Positions 25,049-34,100 of a stretch of DNA of 39,481 bases are shown one piece after another. The stretch's first letter is position 1, and every line of letters starts with the position of its first letter. Under the pieces are notes generated by a model that saw only the letters and a program-made list of their open reading frames with translations, was not told where the DNA came from and ran no database searches. Source of the DNA: Holosporaceae bacterium (GTDB lineage: Bacteria; Pseudomonadota; Alphaproteobacteria; UBA3830); the NCBI GenBank assembly GCA_031257475.1, contig JAIROP010000026.1, forward strand, positions 1 to 39,481, read 5' to 3'. The translations under genes and the position numbers were made by a program.

Positions 25049-25684
25049 CTAACTCATAACCCCAACACTTCTTCCCCAGAGAATAAATAGTGTTTTGTCG
25101 ACTGTGTTGGCTCCTCCTTTGAATAATTTCATCACAAATGAGCTTGAAAAATTATAGTGGCAAACAACGGTAAGAACAAATGGCGACCCACTCGGTAATG
25201 CGGCTATGTCCCCCGCGTTTGAGCTGGGACCAATTCTCCTTTTCACTTTGGAATCTGCCTGAAAGGTTTCCACATTACTATAATATCTGATATATGTAGG
25301 TTCGTTGGTCGGAGGAGGACTGCCGGTATTGATCGGCCAATATATCTCTTCTCCCCCATAGGGAGCGGCTCCATTCATCATACTTAGGTCTTCATATATA
25401 GTGATGTACCACTTTATTTGGTTCTGCGGAATATAGGCTGGTTTGTGCTTGCTGATTATGTTGTCAAAATTTTGAGTGGATCTGGATGCCATAAAATTGA
25501 ATACCATTTCGATGGCTATGGAATCCACATAAATTTGCACGTCGTTTATTTTAATGATTTCCAGCATAAAAAATGTTAGACTGCAGACAATTGGAAGGGT
25601 TATCGTCATCTCCAGAATTACTGATCCCTGGTTTCTCTTCGAAAGACGTCTAATAAAATATCGCAAATAGGGAGGCAAAATCAC
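25049..25684 (-). CDS. TadE-like pilus assembly protein
   Basis: 211 residues from a GTG at 25684 with AGGAG six bases upstream. The N-terminus is basic (YLRYFIRRLSKRNQ), then GSVILEMTITLPIVCSLTFF at about 20-39, a pseudopilin-type helix with the Glu five residues after Gly, as in TadE. The rest is polar, with a Pro/Asn-rich middle (NTGSPPPTNEP) and a beta-rich end. The helix and following 35 residues resemble the partial protein at 1-311 closely. TadE and TadG are minor components of Tad (Flp) pili in the inner membrane; no Tad ATPase, secretin or prepilin peptidase is in the window. Confidence 0.65.
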   Translation of the reverse strand: MILPPYLRYFIRRLSKRNQGSVILEMTITLPIVCSLTFFMLEIIKINDVQIYVDSIAIEMVFNFMASRSTQNFDNIISKHKPAYIPQNQIKWYITIYEDLSMMNGAAPYGGEEIYWPINTGSPPPTNEPTYIRYYSNVETFQADSKVKRRIGPSSNAGDIAALPSGSPFVLTVVCHYNFSSSFVMKLFKGGANTVDKTLFILWGRSVGVMS

Positions 25685-25777
25685 CTGTTACTCCTGTTTT
25701 TCGACAGCGAAGGAAGTTCTTTTTGTATTTTAGAAAAAAAAAGTTAATTTATTGTATGCAAAGGGAAAAGAGCCAGC

Positions 25778-26629
25778 TCAACCTTTTATGGATCCTGCGG
25801 TTAGACCTGAAATTATCCGGCGCTGAAACACCAACACCAGCAGAACCAGCGGTAGCGTCACAACCACACTGGCAGCCATTATCTGACCATAGGGAAGCTC
25901 ATGTTGACTTGCTCCACTGAACAGAGCCAGAGAAACCGGAACCGTCCGCGCCTGATTGGTCAGCGTGAACGTGAGGGCGAATAGAAATTCATTCCAAGCT
26001 GCAATGAAGGCCAGCAGACCAGTGGTAACAACCGCTGGCTTTAGTATTGGCATAAATATTTTGGTTAAAATGACGAAGCGGGTCGCTCCGTCCATAATGG
26101 CCGCTTCCTCCAGGTCCTTGGGAATACTGTTCATAAAATTTGTCATAGCCCATAGGGTAAGTGGAATCGTTATGATCATGTACGCGAGAATGAGAGCTGA
26201 TTTTTCATTGTATATGTCGAAAAAGCGTATCATCTCGAACAATCCAGACAGAACTGCCACGTGCGGAAGCATTGTAACGCTGAGCGCTATCATCAGAACC
26301 CGCTTCCTACCTGTAAATCTGTGTCGAGCTAACGGATAGGCAGCCAGAAGGCAGACGGCCAAAGTCAGCAATGCCGTCATTGTTGCAACGGCCACGGAAT
26401 TCCACAGGGATGCTCCGAAGGATGCATCCTCGAATACGTGCCTGTAGTTTTCCATAGTAATATGGCTGGGAAAAAGTTCCGTGGAAAATAGTTCTGCTCT
26501 CTCCCTCAATGACGATACCACAGCCCAATAGAAGGGAAATATACAACAGCTCGCCACAACAAAACATATTCCGCAAAAAATGGCCTTTTTCACCCATCTC
26601 TTGTACTTCCATAGGCTTTTGTTATCCAT
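25778..26629 (-). CDS. ABC transporter permease, trehalose/maltose type (MalG/SugB-like)
   Basis: 283 residues, six membrane helices. The EAA loop that docks to the ATPase is EEAAIMDGATRFVILTKIFM, followed by P-I-L-K-P. Other typical features are FPFYWAVVSSL in helix 1 and PLTLWAMTNFMNSIPKDLEE before the loop. It belongs to the CUT1 group that imports di- and oligosaccharides or glycerol-phosphate. Co-transcribed with the partner permease five bp upstream. The substrate cannot be fixed from sequence; SugB and ThuG of trehalose systems look closest from memory. Confidence 0.88.
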   Translation of the reverse strand: MDNKSLWKYKRWVKKAIFCGICFVVASCCIFPFYWAVVSSLRERAELFSTELFPSHITMENYRHVFEDASFGASLWNSVAVATMTALLTLAVCLLAAYPLARHRFTGRKRVLMIALSVTMLPHVAVLSGLFEMIRFFDIYNEKSALILAYMIITIPLTLWAMTNFMNSIPKDLEEAAIMDGATRFVILTKIFMPILKPAVVTTGLLAFIAAWNEFLFALTFTLTNQARTVPVSLALFSGASQHELPYGQIMAASVVVTLPLVLLVLVFQRRIISGLTAGSIKG

Positions 26630-26634
26630 GATTC

Positions 26635-27534
26635 CTAATCCAGACTTGTCAATTTTTTACGATAGAACGGTGCATAGATAATGCATAAAAATACTATGAA
26701 AAAGAGCAGGGCCATGGCAATGGCCGACCCATAGCCCACGTCGCCGTAGTCCACCAGATGCCGTCGAGCGTAGACTGACATCGTTGCCGTTGCACTATTA
26801 CTACTGCTGAGAACGTAGACCAGGTCGAATATCCTTATCGCGTCCAGCGTGCGGAATATCATTGACACAATAATCGTTGGCTTCATAAGCGGCAGAATAA
26901 TTTTTACGAGTATCCTAGTGAAGGAAATGCCATCCACCTCGGCAGCTTCGAAGCAATTTTGGGGCAGGGACTGCAGTCCTGCCAGCAGCAACAGAGTCAT
27001 ATAGGGAGTCGTTTTCCAGACATCCACCAAAATTATCGACAGCAGGCTCAGTGTGTTGGAAGCAATCCATGGTATCGGAGCATCTATTATTGACAGGCGT
27101 AGCAGTAATTCATTTACAATGCCGTAGGAGTCATTCAACATCCACCCCCACATGCGAGCAGAAACGATGGTAGGAATAGTCCATGGTATCAGGACAATTG
27201 CCCGCATCCAACCTCGTCCGCGGAAATTCTTATGAAGAATGAGCGCGATGATCAGGCCCAGAAAAGTTTCCAAAGGCACCGAGATAATGACAACTATAAA
27301 AGTGTTTAGAACAGCGTTCCACCACTCCTGATCTCTGGCCAGAGTAATAAAATTGTCCATTCCAACGAAATTTGTTTTTTGCAGATTGTCCAGAGCAGTA
27401 TCAGTGAAACTGAAAAATATGGTCCGCAGCAGAGGCCATCCAGCGCACACACCCAGCACCAGCAGGCATGGCGCCAGAAATATCCAATTGGAGAGCTCAG
27501 ACTGTTTATTAATCGATCTCATCGATCTTTTCAT
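26635..27534 (-). CDS. ABC transporter permease, trehalose/maltose type (MalF/SugA-like)
   Basis: 299 residues, six membrane helices. The EAA loop is FEAAEVDGISFTRILVKIIL, then P-L-M-K-P. LIPWTIPTIVSARMWGWML, VDVWKTTPYMTLLLLAGLQS and VGYGSAIAMALLFF are close to ThuF/AglF/SugA permeases. It forms the heteromeric channel with the MalG-like protein. Its ATG lies 26 bp inside the binding-protein gene, so the two are translationally coupled. No ATPase gene follows the pair; it may be supplied from elsewhere, as with shared MsiK-type ATPases. Confidence 0.88.
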   Translation of the reverse strand: MKRSMRSINKQSELSNWIFLAPCLLVLGVCAGWPLLRTIFFSFTDTALDNLQKTNFVGMDNFITLARDQEWWNAVLNTFIVVIISVPLETFLGLIIALILHKNFRGRGWMRAIVLIPWTIPTIVSARMWGWMLNDSYGIVNELLLRLSIIDAPIPWIASNTLSLLSIILVDVWKTTPYMTLLLLAGLQSLPQNCFEAAEVDGISFTRILVKIILPLMKPTIIVSMIFRTLDAIRIFDLVYVLSSSNSATATMSVYARRHLVDYGDVGYGSAIAMALLFFIVFLCIIYAPFYRKKLTSLD

Positions 27535-28897
27535 CGTCTATTCCTAAAAATTTTTTGATTGACTTGCAAATTTTCGTCAGTAATCCATCTTTATCTTCAA
27601 CTTTAGTCTTATGCAACAGGGAGTTCAGTTTCTTATTCAGACGCCCCAAGAGCTTTTTTACCTCAGCTCGAATCTGTCTCGGATTTTCCACCATGGGTGA
27701 AAGTTCTGCGAGAATACTGTTGATTGCATTGAATATTTCCGTACTGGCTCTGGGATAATTTATGCCAAAATCCTTAGCTGGCCTGATTACAGCATTCCTC
27801 AGAGCATCATATACATAAGCGAAGTGCGGATTGTTTCCTAGAACATTCGGATCCGCGTAGAGACTTTTGTACGTCGGAAGATAGGAACTCCCTGATCTCT
27901 TTTTCTGTTGTTCCTTGCTTGTTAAAAATCGCACCAAATCCGTGGCCAGTCTTTTGTGCTTGGAGAATTCAGAAACGACCAGGAACCATCCCCCAAGAAC
28001 TCCAGAACTCTTGCCGCCTTTTGCACTTGGAGGTATCTGAAACACTCCGACATTACCAGCCACAGAGGATAATGGACTGTTTAGCAAGGACCAGGCATAG
28101 GGCCAGTTGCGCATAAATACAGCATTGCCTGACTGGAACATTCCACGGGCATCTTCTTCTGAGTAATTTAGTACGCTTTTGCTGGATATATTCTGCAGAC
28201 AGGAGAGCCATAACATGATGGCGTCAACTCCCTTCTCGGAGTCAATGGTTGCCATTCCGTCGGTGATGATTGCTCCTCCGAATGAGTCGATTAGCTCGGT
28301 AAAATTACAGGTTAAAATCTCGAATGCCTTAGCTTGAAACACGAAACCGTAGAACTTATTCCTTTTCTCGCGTTTCTTTCTTTCTTCCTTTTGAATATAC
28401 TCAGCCGTTTCATACAACTCTTCCCAGGTTATCGGAATGGGTTTACTGTATTTGGCCAGCAGGTCCGTTCGGTAGAATATCACCCCACAGTCTGCATACA
28501 TGGGTAGAGCAACCAGACGCTCTCCACTGTGCATACTTTTCCAAAATACCTCGAAAAAATCGTCTTCATCCATTTCATTGGGATTAAAATACTCCGTCAG
28601 ATCTGCAAAATATTCGGAAAAACACTCTATCCAGGCAATATCCACCACTAGTATATCTACGTCAAAAGATTTTGCACTGAACCACTGTCTGTACAGCGCA
28701 AAACATTCGTTGCTTGCATGGGGAAGGATTACTACTTCCACGGTGTGTTTACCATCATTTTTCTTTACCCACTCATCAATGGCTTCTCTGAGAAGTTCCA
28801 TCTCTGTTCCTTTTGAGCGACAGGCAATCTTTATGGTGTCACAATCCGCACTGGAGCAACAAAATGTTGTGGCGGCAACCAATAGGATTTTTTTCAT
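27509..28897 (-). CDS. ABC transporter substrate-binding protein (family 1, CUT1 type)
   Basis: 462 residues. A signal peptide (MKKILLVAATTFCCSSADC) leads to a bilobed binding-protein fold: VDILVVDIAWIECFSEYFAD, YADCGVIFYRTDLLAKY, FQSGNAVFMRNWPYAW and VLGGWFLVVSEFSKH are typical of ThuE/LpqY-like sugar binders. An unusual feature is a C-terminal lysine-rich extension of about 55 residues (LLGRLNKKLNSLLHK and onward) not needed for the fold. It starts five bp after aspS, so the importer genes appear to be driven by the aspS promoter. Ligand unknown; trehalose, maltose or a related glucoside are reasonable. Confidence 0.87.
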   Translation of the reverse strand: MKKILLVAATTFCCSSADCDTIKIACRSKGTEMELLREAIDEWVKKNDGKHTVEVVILPHASNECFALYRQWFSAKSFDVDILVVDIAWIECFSEYFADLTEYFNPNEMDEDDFFEVFWKSMHSGERLVALPMYADCGVIFYRTDLLAKYSKPIPITWEELYETAEYIQKEERKKREKRNKFYGFVFQAKAFEILTCNFTELIDSFGGAIITDGMATIDSEKGVDAIMLWLSCLQNISSKSVLNYSEEDARGMFQSGNAVFMRNWPYAWSLLNSPLSSVAGNVGVFQIPPSAKGGKSSGVLGGWFLVVSEFSKHKRLATDLVRFLTSKEQQKKRSGSSYLPTYKSLYADPNVLGNNPHFAYVYDALRNAVIRPAKDFGINYPRASTEIFNAINSILAELSPMVENPRQIRAEVKKLLGRLNKKLNSLLHKTKVEDKDGLLTKICKSIKKFLGIDDEKIDEID

Positions 28898-28902
28898 GAT
28901 CG

Positions 28903-30696
28903 CTAACCCTCTGTCTTTTTCCCAGGTGGTAGATCAAGCTTTATATGCAATTCTTTCAGCTGCACGTTACTGACCTCTGAAGGAGCGTTCATCATTAGAT
29001 CCTGTGCCTGCTGATTTAGTGGAAAAGCGATGACCTCACGGATGCTTGGTTCACCGGTGATCAGCATTACTATACGGTCTATTCCCGGAGCGCACCCCCC
29101 GTGGGGCGGCGCTCCGTACTGGAAGGCATTGAACATGCCCCTGAACTTCTCATTTACCGTCTGCTCATCGTATCCAGCCAGGGAAAAGGCTTTGACCATA
29201 AGCTCGGGACGATGGTTACGAATTGCTCCGCTGGAAAGCTCTACTCCATTGCAAATAATATCGTATTGATAGGCCTTTATTTCCAGTGGGTTGGTATTTT
29301 CCAATGCTTCCATGCCTCCCTGGGGCATGGAAAAAGGATTATGACAGAACCCTATCTGGCCGCTGATTTCATCCTGCTCATACATTGGAAAATCTGTGAC
29401 CCAGCAGAATTCAAAACCATCGGAACACAACCCAAGTTCCTTTCCCAACTTTTGTCGCAGTAGACAGGATACTTTTTCTGCCTTCTTCTTTTGGTCACAG
29501 ATGAAAAACACTGTGCCGTTGCCATTCTGAGATGCCAACATACGATCCCTCAGATCATGCAACCTCCGGTCATCCAAAAATTTCGCCATGGGACCCTTGA
29601 CCTCATCGTCTTTAAAAATCAGATAACCAAGCCCAGGCAGATCATTTTCCTTTGCCCAGTCATTAAGCCTGTCGAAAAAACTCCGTGGCTGCTTTTCTGC
29701 TCCATCAACGCCTATGGCTCGCACCACAGCTCCTTTTTTCATTGCCTCGACAAACACTTTGAGGTCGGACTCTTCAAGAATGTCGCTAACTTCATTTACC
29801 AGGAGTGGATTTCTGAGATCTGGTTTATCGCAGCCATAGCGCAGCATTGCAACATCGTAGGGAATGCGCCTGAATGGGAACGGAGAAACATGTTTATTCG
29901 AGAACTCCTGAAAAATCTCATAGATAACCGGTTCAATGGCGTTAAAAACATCATCCTGGGTGACAAACGCCATCTCAAAATCCAGCTGATAGAACTCACC
30001 AGGGGATCTGTCAGCACGACTATCCTCGTCTCGAAAACAAGGAGCGATCTGAAAATACCTGTCGAATCCTGCTACCATCAACAGCTGCTTGAACTGCTGT
30101 GGAGCCTGCGGCAATGCGTAGAACTTTCCCGGATGCTGTCGACTCGGCACTAGAAAATCACGGGCTCCCTCCGGCGAACTGGCAGTCAGAATCGGGGTAT
30201 TAATCTCTAAAAACTTGGCTCTGCGCATTTTTTCCCGAATTGACGATATGATCTGTGATCTCAAAACGATATTTTTGTGTACTGATTCCCGACGGAGATC
30301 CAAAAATCTGTACTTCAAACGCAATTCCTCCGATAGGTCGTCCGACCCGCCACCAATGGTTATTGGAAGATTCTCCACGTAGGAAAGCAGCGTGAACTTT
30401 TGTATTTGCAGTTCTATTCTTCCGGTAGGATTATCATGATTCACAGTTTCTGCGGTTCTTTCCACAACTTCTCCCTCCAGAGTTACTATGCATTCATGCC
30501 TAACTTTTTCCACATCACAGAAAGCTGCACCACTGGAATCCACGACACATTGGGTGATACCGTAATGATCTCGCAGATCGATGAATAGGAGACTCCCGTG
30601 ATCCCGTTTTCTATGAATCCAGCCAGACAACCTCACCGTTTTTCCAACGTCAGAATGTCTCAACTCTCCACAGTCGTGCGTTCTATAAACATTCAT
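28903..30696 (-). CDS. aspS: Aspartyl-tRNA synthetase
   Basis: 597 residues, the bacterial length. Charges tRNA-Asp (and tRNA-Asn where gatCAB is used). The N-terminal OB domain ([20 protein letters not shown]) binds the anticodon; class II motif 2 is [20 protein letters not shown], motif 3 [16 protein letters not shown]; the bacterial GAD insertion lies around 290-400. GGAGA lies just before the ATG. A candidate promoter is directly upstream and the sugar importer genes follow without a gap. Confidence 0.97.
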   Translation of the reverse strand: MNVYRTHDCGELRHSDVGKTVRLSGWIHRKRDHGSLLFIDLRDHYGITQCVVDSSGAAFCDVEKVRHECIVTLEGEVVERTAETVNHDNPTGRIELQIQKFTLLSYVENLPITIGGGSDDLSEELRLKYRFLDLRRESVHKNIVLRSQIISSIREKMRRAKFLEINTPILTASSPEGARDFLVPSRQHPGKFYALPQAPQQFKQLLMVAGFDRYFQIAPCFRDEDSRADRSPGEFYQLDFEMAFVTQDDVFNAIEPVIYEIFQEFSNKHVSPFPFRRIPYDVAMLRYGCDKPDLRNPLLVNEVSDILEESDLKVFVEAMKKGAVVRAIGVDGAEKQPRSFFDRLNDWAKENDLPGLGYLIFKDDEVKGPMAKFLDDRRLHDLRDRMLASQNGNGTVFFICDQKKKAEKVSCLLRQKLGKELGLCSDGFEFCWVTDFPMYEQDEISGQIGFCHNPFSMPQGGMEALENTNPLEIKAYQYDIICNGVELSSGAIRNHRPELMVKAFSLAGYDEQTVNEKFRGMFNAFQYGAPPHGGCAPGIDRIVMLITGEPSIREVIAFPLNQQAQDLMMNAPSEVSNVQLKELHIKLDLPPGKKTEG

Positions 30697-30719
30697 GCCA
30701 TTCTCCAGAAAACTCGCTC

Positions 30720-30748
30720 ATTATCTGAAAAAACTTTAATTATTTCAA
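30720..30748 (-). promoter_or_regulatory. Candidate promoter for aspS and the sugar importer
   Basis: Minus strand TTGAAA (30748-30743) and GATAAT (30725-30720), 17 bases apart, in the 56-bp gap after murJ; start near 30713, leader about 17 bases. Confidence 0.6.
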
Positions 30749-30752
30749 CTTA

Positions 30753-32309
30753 TCAGACATCTTTTTTCCAAAGTTGCCAGCGGGGATGGCCGCAGATAAA
30801 CAAACACACCACAGTGATCATCAGAAATAATAGACCGGCCAACATTAACATCGCCAAAAATGCAAACCATTTGATGCCCTGAGCCCCCCAATCCGGATTC
30901 CAATATTGGTCGGCAAGTTTTGAAGTGGAAAAATAGGTTACAAAGGCAGCAACAATTTGAGCAGTTACCCGGAGCCAAAACTCCTTTGTAAATTTGATGG
31001 GTATCTTTCTGCGGGAAAAATACATCAGCATTGCTGCGTTGGAAATAGCTGACAGTGACGTACATAGAGCCAATCCGAAATATTTAAAAATCGGAACCAG
31101 TAGCAGAAGGAATAAGACATTTAAAATTATTGACGCAATGCCGAAAATTACAGGGGAGCGGGTGTCTCCGGTAGCGAAATATATCGTTGAAAATACCTTG
31201 GTTAACACATAGGCAGGCAGCCCGATTGCAAAACCTTTTACTGCTTGGACAGTAATTCTCACCTGCTCAACTTCAAACATTCCCCTCTGAAAGGCCACGG
31301 CAACCGCCTGCTCACTCAGCGCCATGAGGATGGATGTGGCAAAAAATGTCAGGAAAAATGCAAACAGTAATCCTTTTTCCAATGCGAACATGGCCAAATC
31401 ATATTCTTTTTTTGTAATATGTTTAATTAGCAATGGCAGCAGAGCGGTACTGAGTGCAATCCCAAGGGTTCCAAGGGGAAATTGGGTTAGCCGATCCGCA
31501 AGATTTATGCAGGTGATGGATCCCGTCGGCAGATAGGAGGAAATGGTTATATCTATAAGTAGGTTTAGTTGCCACACGCCAGCGCCAATGATCCCAGGAA
31601 TCATATTTTTCATAACATCTTTTACTGTGTCTGTCAGGCAGTGCAGGCGAAAATTCAATCGAAACTCTTTTTTTTCTATGGATATAAATAGAAGATAGGA
31701 CTGAGCTACGCCAGAAAGAAGCACGCTCCAGGCCACCATATGAACCACGGCAGAATTGGACATGTCACAGAAATAGCCAATGAGCAATCCGACTATGATG
31801 AAAACACTCAGCAGCGAATGTATAGCCGATGCCAATGCAAATTTATTTATTGTATTTAGAACTCCACCAAAGAGAGATGTTAGCGAAATAAGTATTAGAT
31901 AGGGAAAACAAATTCTTCCCAGAGCAACGGTCAGTCTAAATTTTTCGCTGAGCAAATCAAAACCAGAAACCAGTAGTCGCAAAAATGAAGGGAAAATCGT
32001 CATGATAATCATGGAAAATGGAATCAGAATTAGTAATAGTCCGCTAAAAACGTCCGACAGAACATCATTGGCCTGTTTTTTGCCTTTGTCGTAAAAAATT
32101 TTTGAAAACCGTGGCAGGAAAGAAGCATTGAATGCTCCCTCCGCAAAAATTCGGCGAAAAGTATTTGGTATACGGATGGCAATTAGCAGAGCATCGGAGT
32201 ACGGACTGGCTCCCAGGCAGAAAGCCATTAGGCATTCTCGCAAAAATCCTGCTATTCTACTTAGAAGAGTGAAAATCCCAACAGTGAAAGTATTTCTGAC
32301 AATACCCAC
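30753..32309 (-). CDS. murJ: Lipid II flippase MurJ (MviN)
   Basis: 518 residues with about 14 membrane helices. Flips lipid II across the inner membrane (MOP superfamily). Typical stretches are TLLSRIAGFLRECLMAFCLG, SDALLIAIRIPNTFRRIFAE and GAFNASFLPRFSKI near the N-terminus, and YLPTGSITCINLADRLTQFP mid-protein. Starts at a GTG (32309) with AGGA upstream, eight bp after the parB stop, so the two are probably one transcript. It supplies the wall pathway represented by murB, murC and murG elsewhere in the window. Confidence 0.95.
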   Translation of the reverse strand: MGIVRNTFTVGIFTLLSRIAGFLRECLMAFCLGASPYSDALLIAIRIPNTFRRIFAEGAFNASFLPRFSKIFYDKGKKQANDVLSDVFSGLLLILIPFSMIIMTIFPSFLRLLVSGFDLLSEKFRLTVALGRICFPYLILISLTSLFGGVLNTINKFALASAIHSLLSVFIIVGLLIGYFCDMSNSAVVHMVAWSVLLSGVAQSYLLFISIEKKEFRLNFRLHCLTDTVKDVMKNMIPGIIGAGVWQLNLLIDITISSYLPTGSITCINLADRLTQFPLGTLGIALSTALLPLLIKHITKKEYDLAMFALEKGLLFAFFLTFFATSILMALSEQAVAVAFQRGMFEVEQVRITVQAVKGFAIGLPAYVLTKVFSTIYFATGDTRSPVIFGIASIILNVLFLLLLVPIFKYFGLALCTSLSAISNAAMLMYFSRRKIPIKFTKEFWLRVTAQIVAAFVTYFSTSKLADQYWNPDWGAQGIKWFAFLAMLMLAGLLFLMITVVCLFICGHPRWQLWKKDV

Positions 32310-32317
32310 GAAAATTC

Positions 32318-33151
32318 CTAACCGTTTAGCCGATGAACCAGCTGATCCAGTTCCTCAAAGGTATTGAAGTTTATTTCGATTATACCACCTTTCCCTTTTA
32401 GCTTTATGTTTGACTTCAGACCAACAATGGATGATATCTGGTTGCTCAGGTTGAGAATTTCAGGATCCGCGAAACGTTCGTTGTTCTCTGATGGGCGGTT
32501 TTTGCGCTGCTTCACCAAATCCTCCACTTGTCTAACATTCAACGATTGACTCACCACCTGGTTGGCAATATAGACAGCATCCTCTGTGCCAATTATAGCC
32601 CGGGCATGGCCGAAAGAAAGTTTCTCATCCTTTACCATGTTCTGCACTTCATTGGGAAGTGTCAGCAGTCTCAGCATATTCGCGACGTGACTGCGACTTT
32701 TACCTAAAATCTCGGATAGTTCCTCCTGGGTATGATTAAACTCATCCATCAGTCTTTTGTAGGCCGCTGCCTCATCCAGGGGATTCAGATCCTCTCGTTG
32801 GATGTTTTCCAGAATTGCCATTTCCAGCTGATCTTTTTCCCCTGCTTCCGTGAGGATAGCCGGGATTTCCATCATTCCGGCAATTTTGGCCGCTCTTAGC
32901 CGACGTTCTCCGGCAACCAGCTGATAACTATCTCCATCGATTTTAATAACCAGAATTGGTTGAAAAACTCCCTTTTTTTTAATGGACTCGGCCAGATGGT
33001 TAATGCTTTCCTCATTAAAAGTCCGTCGAGGCTGGAACGGATTTGGCCTTATTGCATCCACGTTAATCTTCAGGATTTTATCCCCATTGCCAGCTGGCTC
33101 TCCACCGTTTAGAAACGCAGACAGCCCACGACCTAGGTTTTTATCGTTCAT
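32318..33151 (-). CDS. parB: Chromosome partition protein ParB
   Basis: 277 residues from the ATG at 33151 (MNDKNLGRGLSAFL), with GGAGAG upstream. The N-terminal LGRGLSAF peptide stimulates ParA in known systems; the CTPase/partition domain has RPNPFQPRRTF, LVAGERRLRAAKIAG and ILENIQREDLNPLDEA; the helix-turn-helix lies around 145-205 (LSEILGKSRSHVANMLRLL) and the C-terminus dimerises. ParB binds parS sites near the origin and slides as a CTP clamp. ParA is not adjacent, unlike the usual parA-parB pair, and I see no parS-like 16-mer in the window. Confidence 0.95.
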   Translation of the reverse strand: MNDKNLGRGLSAFLNGGEPAGNGDKILKINVDAIRPNPFQPRRTFNEESINHLAESIKKKGVFQPILVIKIDGDSYQLVAGERRLRAAKIAGMMEIPAILTEAGEKDQLEMAILENIQREDLNPLDEAAAYKRLMDEFNHTQEELSEILGKSRSHVANMLRLLTLPNEVQNMVKDEKLSFGHARAIIGTEDAVYIANQVVSQSLNVRQVEDLVKQRKNRPSENNERFADPEILNLSNQISSIVGLKSNIKLKGKGGIIEINFNTFEELDQLVHRLNG

Positions 33152-33171
33152 TTCAGTCTCTCCGGCTTTCA

Positions 33172-33209
33172 AGGGGACAGAACCCGTCGTAGGACACGGG
33201 CAAACCCCT
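33172..33209. other. Two-part hairpin between prmA and parB
   Basis: AGGGG (33172-33176) pairs with CCCCT (33205-33209), and inside it CCCGT (33183-33187) with ACGGG (33196-33200), with an 8-base loop and an uneven internal loop. No T-run follows on either strand. It lies in the 94-bp leader before parB and could shape its mRNA start or end the prmA transcript. Confidence 0.45.
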
Positions 33210-33245
33210 GGAAATCGCTGCTTCGATCCTACAACACCAGAATAC

Positions 33246-34100
33246 CTAGATCAACGGTTTCTGAAGGACTAAAGTGGTCCAGCTATCATGGTCATAGACA
33301 TACCTGGTAGAAAATCCAATAGAAGCATAGTGCTGCAGAACACTGCAATCATGTGATGTAAAGCCCGACAACACAAGGATTCCACTGCTTGTAAGGGACG
33401 AGACGATCGCTTTCGACATGGCAACTAGTGGACCAGACAAAATATTTGCCACAATAAAATCATATTTGCCGTAGCAAAACTCACAGTCATGGTTTTGAAA
33501 TACCTGGACTCTTTTGTTAACCCCATTCAGGATAGTATTTTCTCTGGAAACGCGCACTGCTTCTGGATCACTGTCGCAGGCGTACACACGACGGGCTCCA
33601 AGCTTCGCAAGGGCTATGGCCAGTATGCCAGTTCCACATCCGATATCCAACACGGAGCGGTGTACCTTATCGTCGAAAAAGATGCTGCTGGCTGCCAAAC
33701 AACAGCGCGTTGTAGAATGTTCGCCAGTTCCAAAGGCTGTGGCCGCAGCAATCTCAATTCCTATCCTATCCACCGGTACAACATTCGTCCGCATATGTGG
33801 ACCATATATGCAAAAAGGTCCCACAAAAATGGGTTTGAAACTCTCTAGGCTTTTTTGTAGCCAATTATCATCGTCTAGCTCCTCCGTTTTTACGCTTCGG
33901 AGATTGTACTTTGATAGAGCATCACGGATTTCCTCTCTGCCAATCCTGTAATCCCGAATTATTTCCACAGTCCACATTCCGCCCCTATCCTGAAAGCAGA
34001 GCACCGATTGATATCCCAGCTCAGACAAGATATCTACAGCTTCAAATGCTTCCTTTATATCAAAATTTTCAACGGTACATTTGAATATCGTTCCACTCAT
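33246..34100 (-). CDS. prmA: Ribosomal protein uL11 methyltransferase PrmA
   Basis: 284 residues from the ATG at 34100, which overlaps the infC stop (ATGA); a start at 34118 is less likely. N-terminal substrate-recruiting domain (1-95), then a SAM-dependent fold: AAATAFGTGEHSTTRCCLAA, VLDIGCGTGILAIALAKLGA, and FIVANILSGPLVAM (the NPPY-like site is N-I-L in this family). Trimethylates uL11 in the cytoplasm; usually dispensable. Coupled to infC. Confidence 0.93.
   Translation of the reverse strand: MSGTIFKCTVENFDIKEAFEAVDILSELGYQSVLCFQDRGGMWTVEIIRDYRIGREEIRDALSKYNLRSVKTEELDDDNWLQKSLESFKPIFVGPFCIYGPHMRTNVVPVDRIGIEIAAATAFGTGEHSTTRCCLAASSIFFDDKVHRSVLDIGCGTGILAIALAKLGARRVYACDSDPEAVRVSRENTILNGVNKRVQVFQNHDCEFCYGKYDFIVANILSGPLVAMSKAIVSSLTSSGILVLSGFTSHDCSVLQHYASIGFSTRYVYDHDSWTTLVLQKPLI

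Noticed and set aside
25638-25652. 15-base stretch in the TadE-like gene that matches the element end at 14 positions
   Set aside because: It lies in coding sequence without a partner arm, so chance similarity is the simpler reading.
32318-33245. parS site near parB
   Set aside because: I looked for the conserved 16-bp palindrome with GTTTCAC/GTGAAAC halves and found none here or elsewhere in the window.
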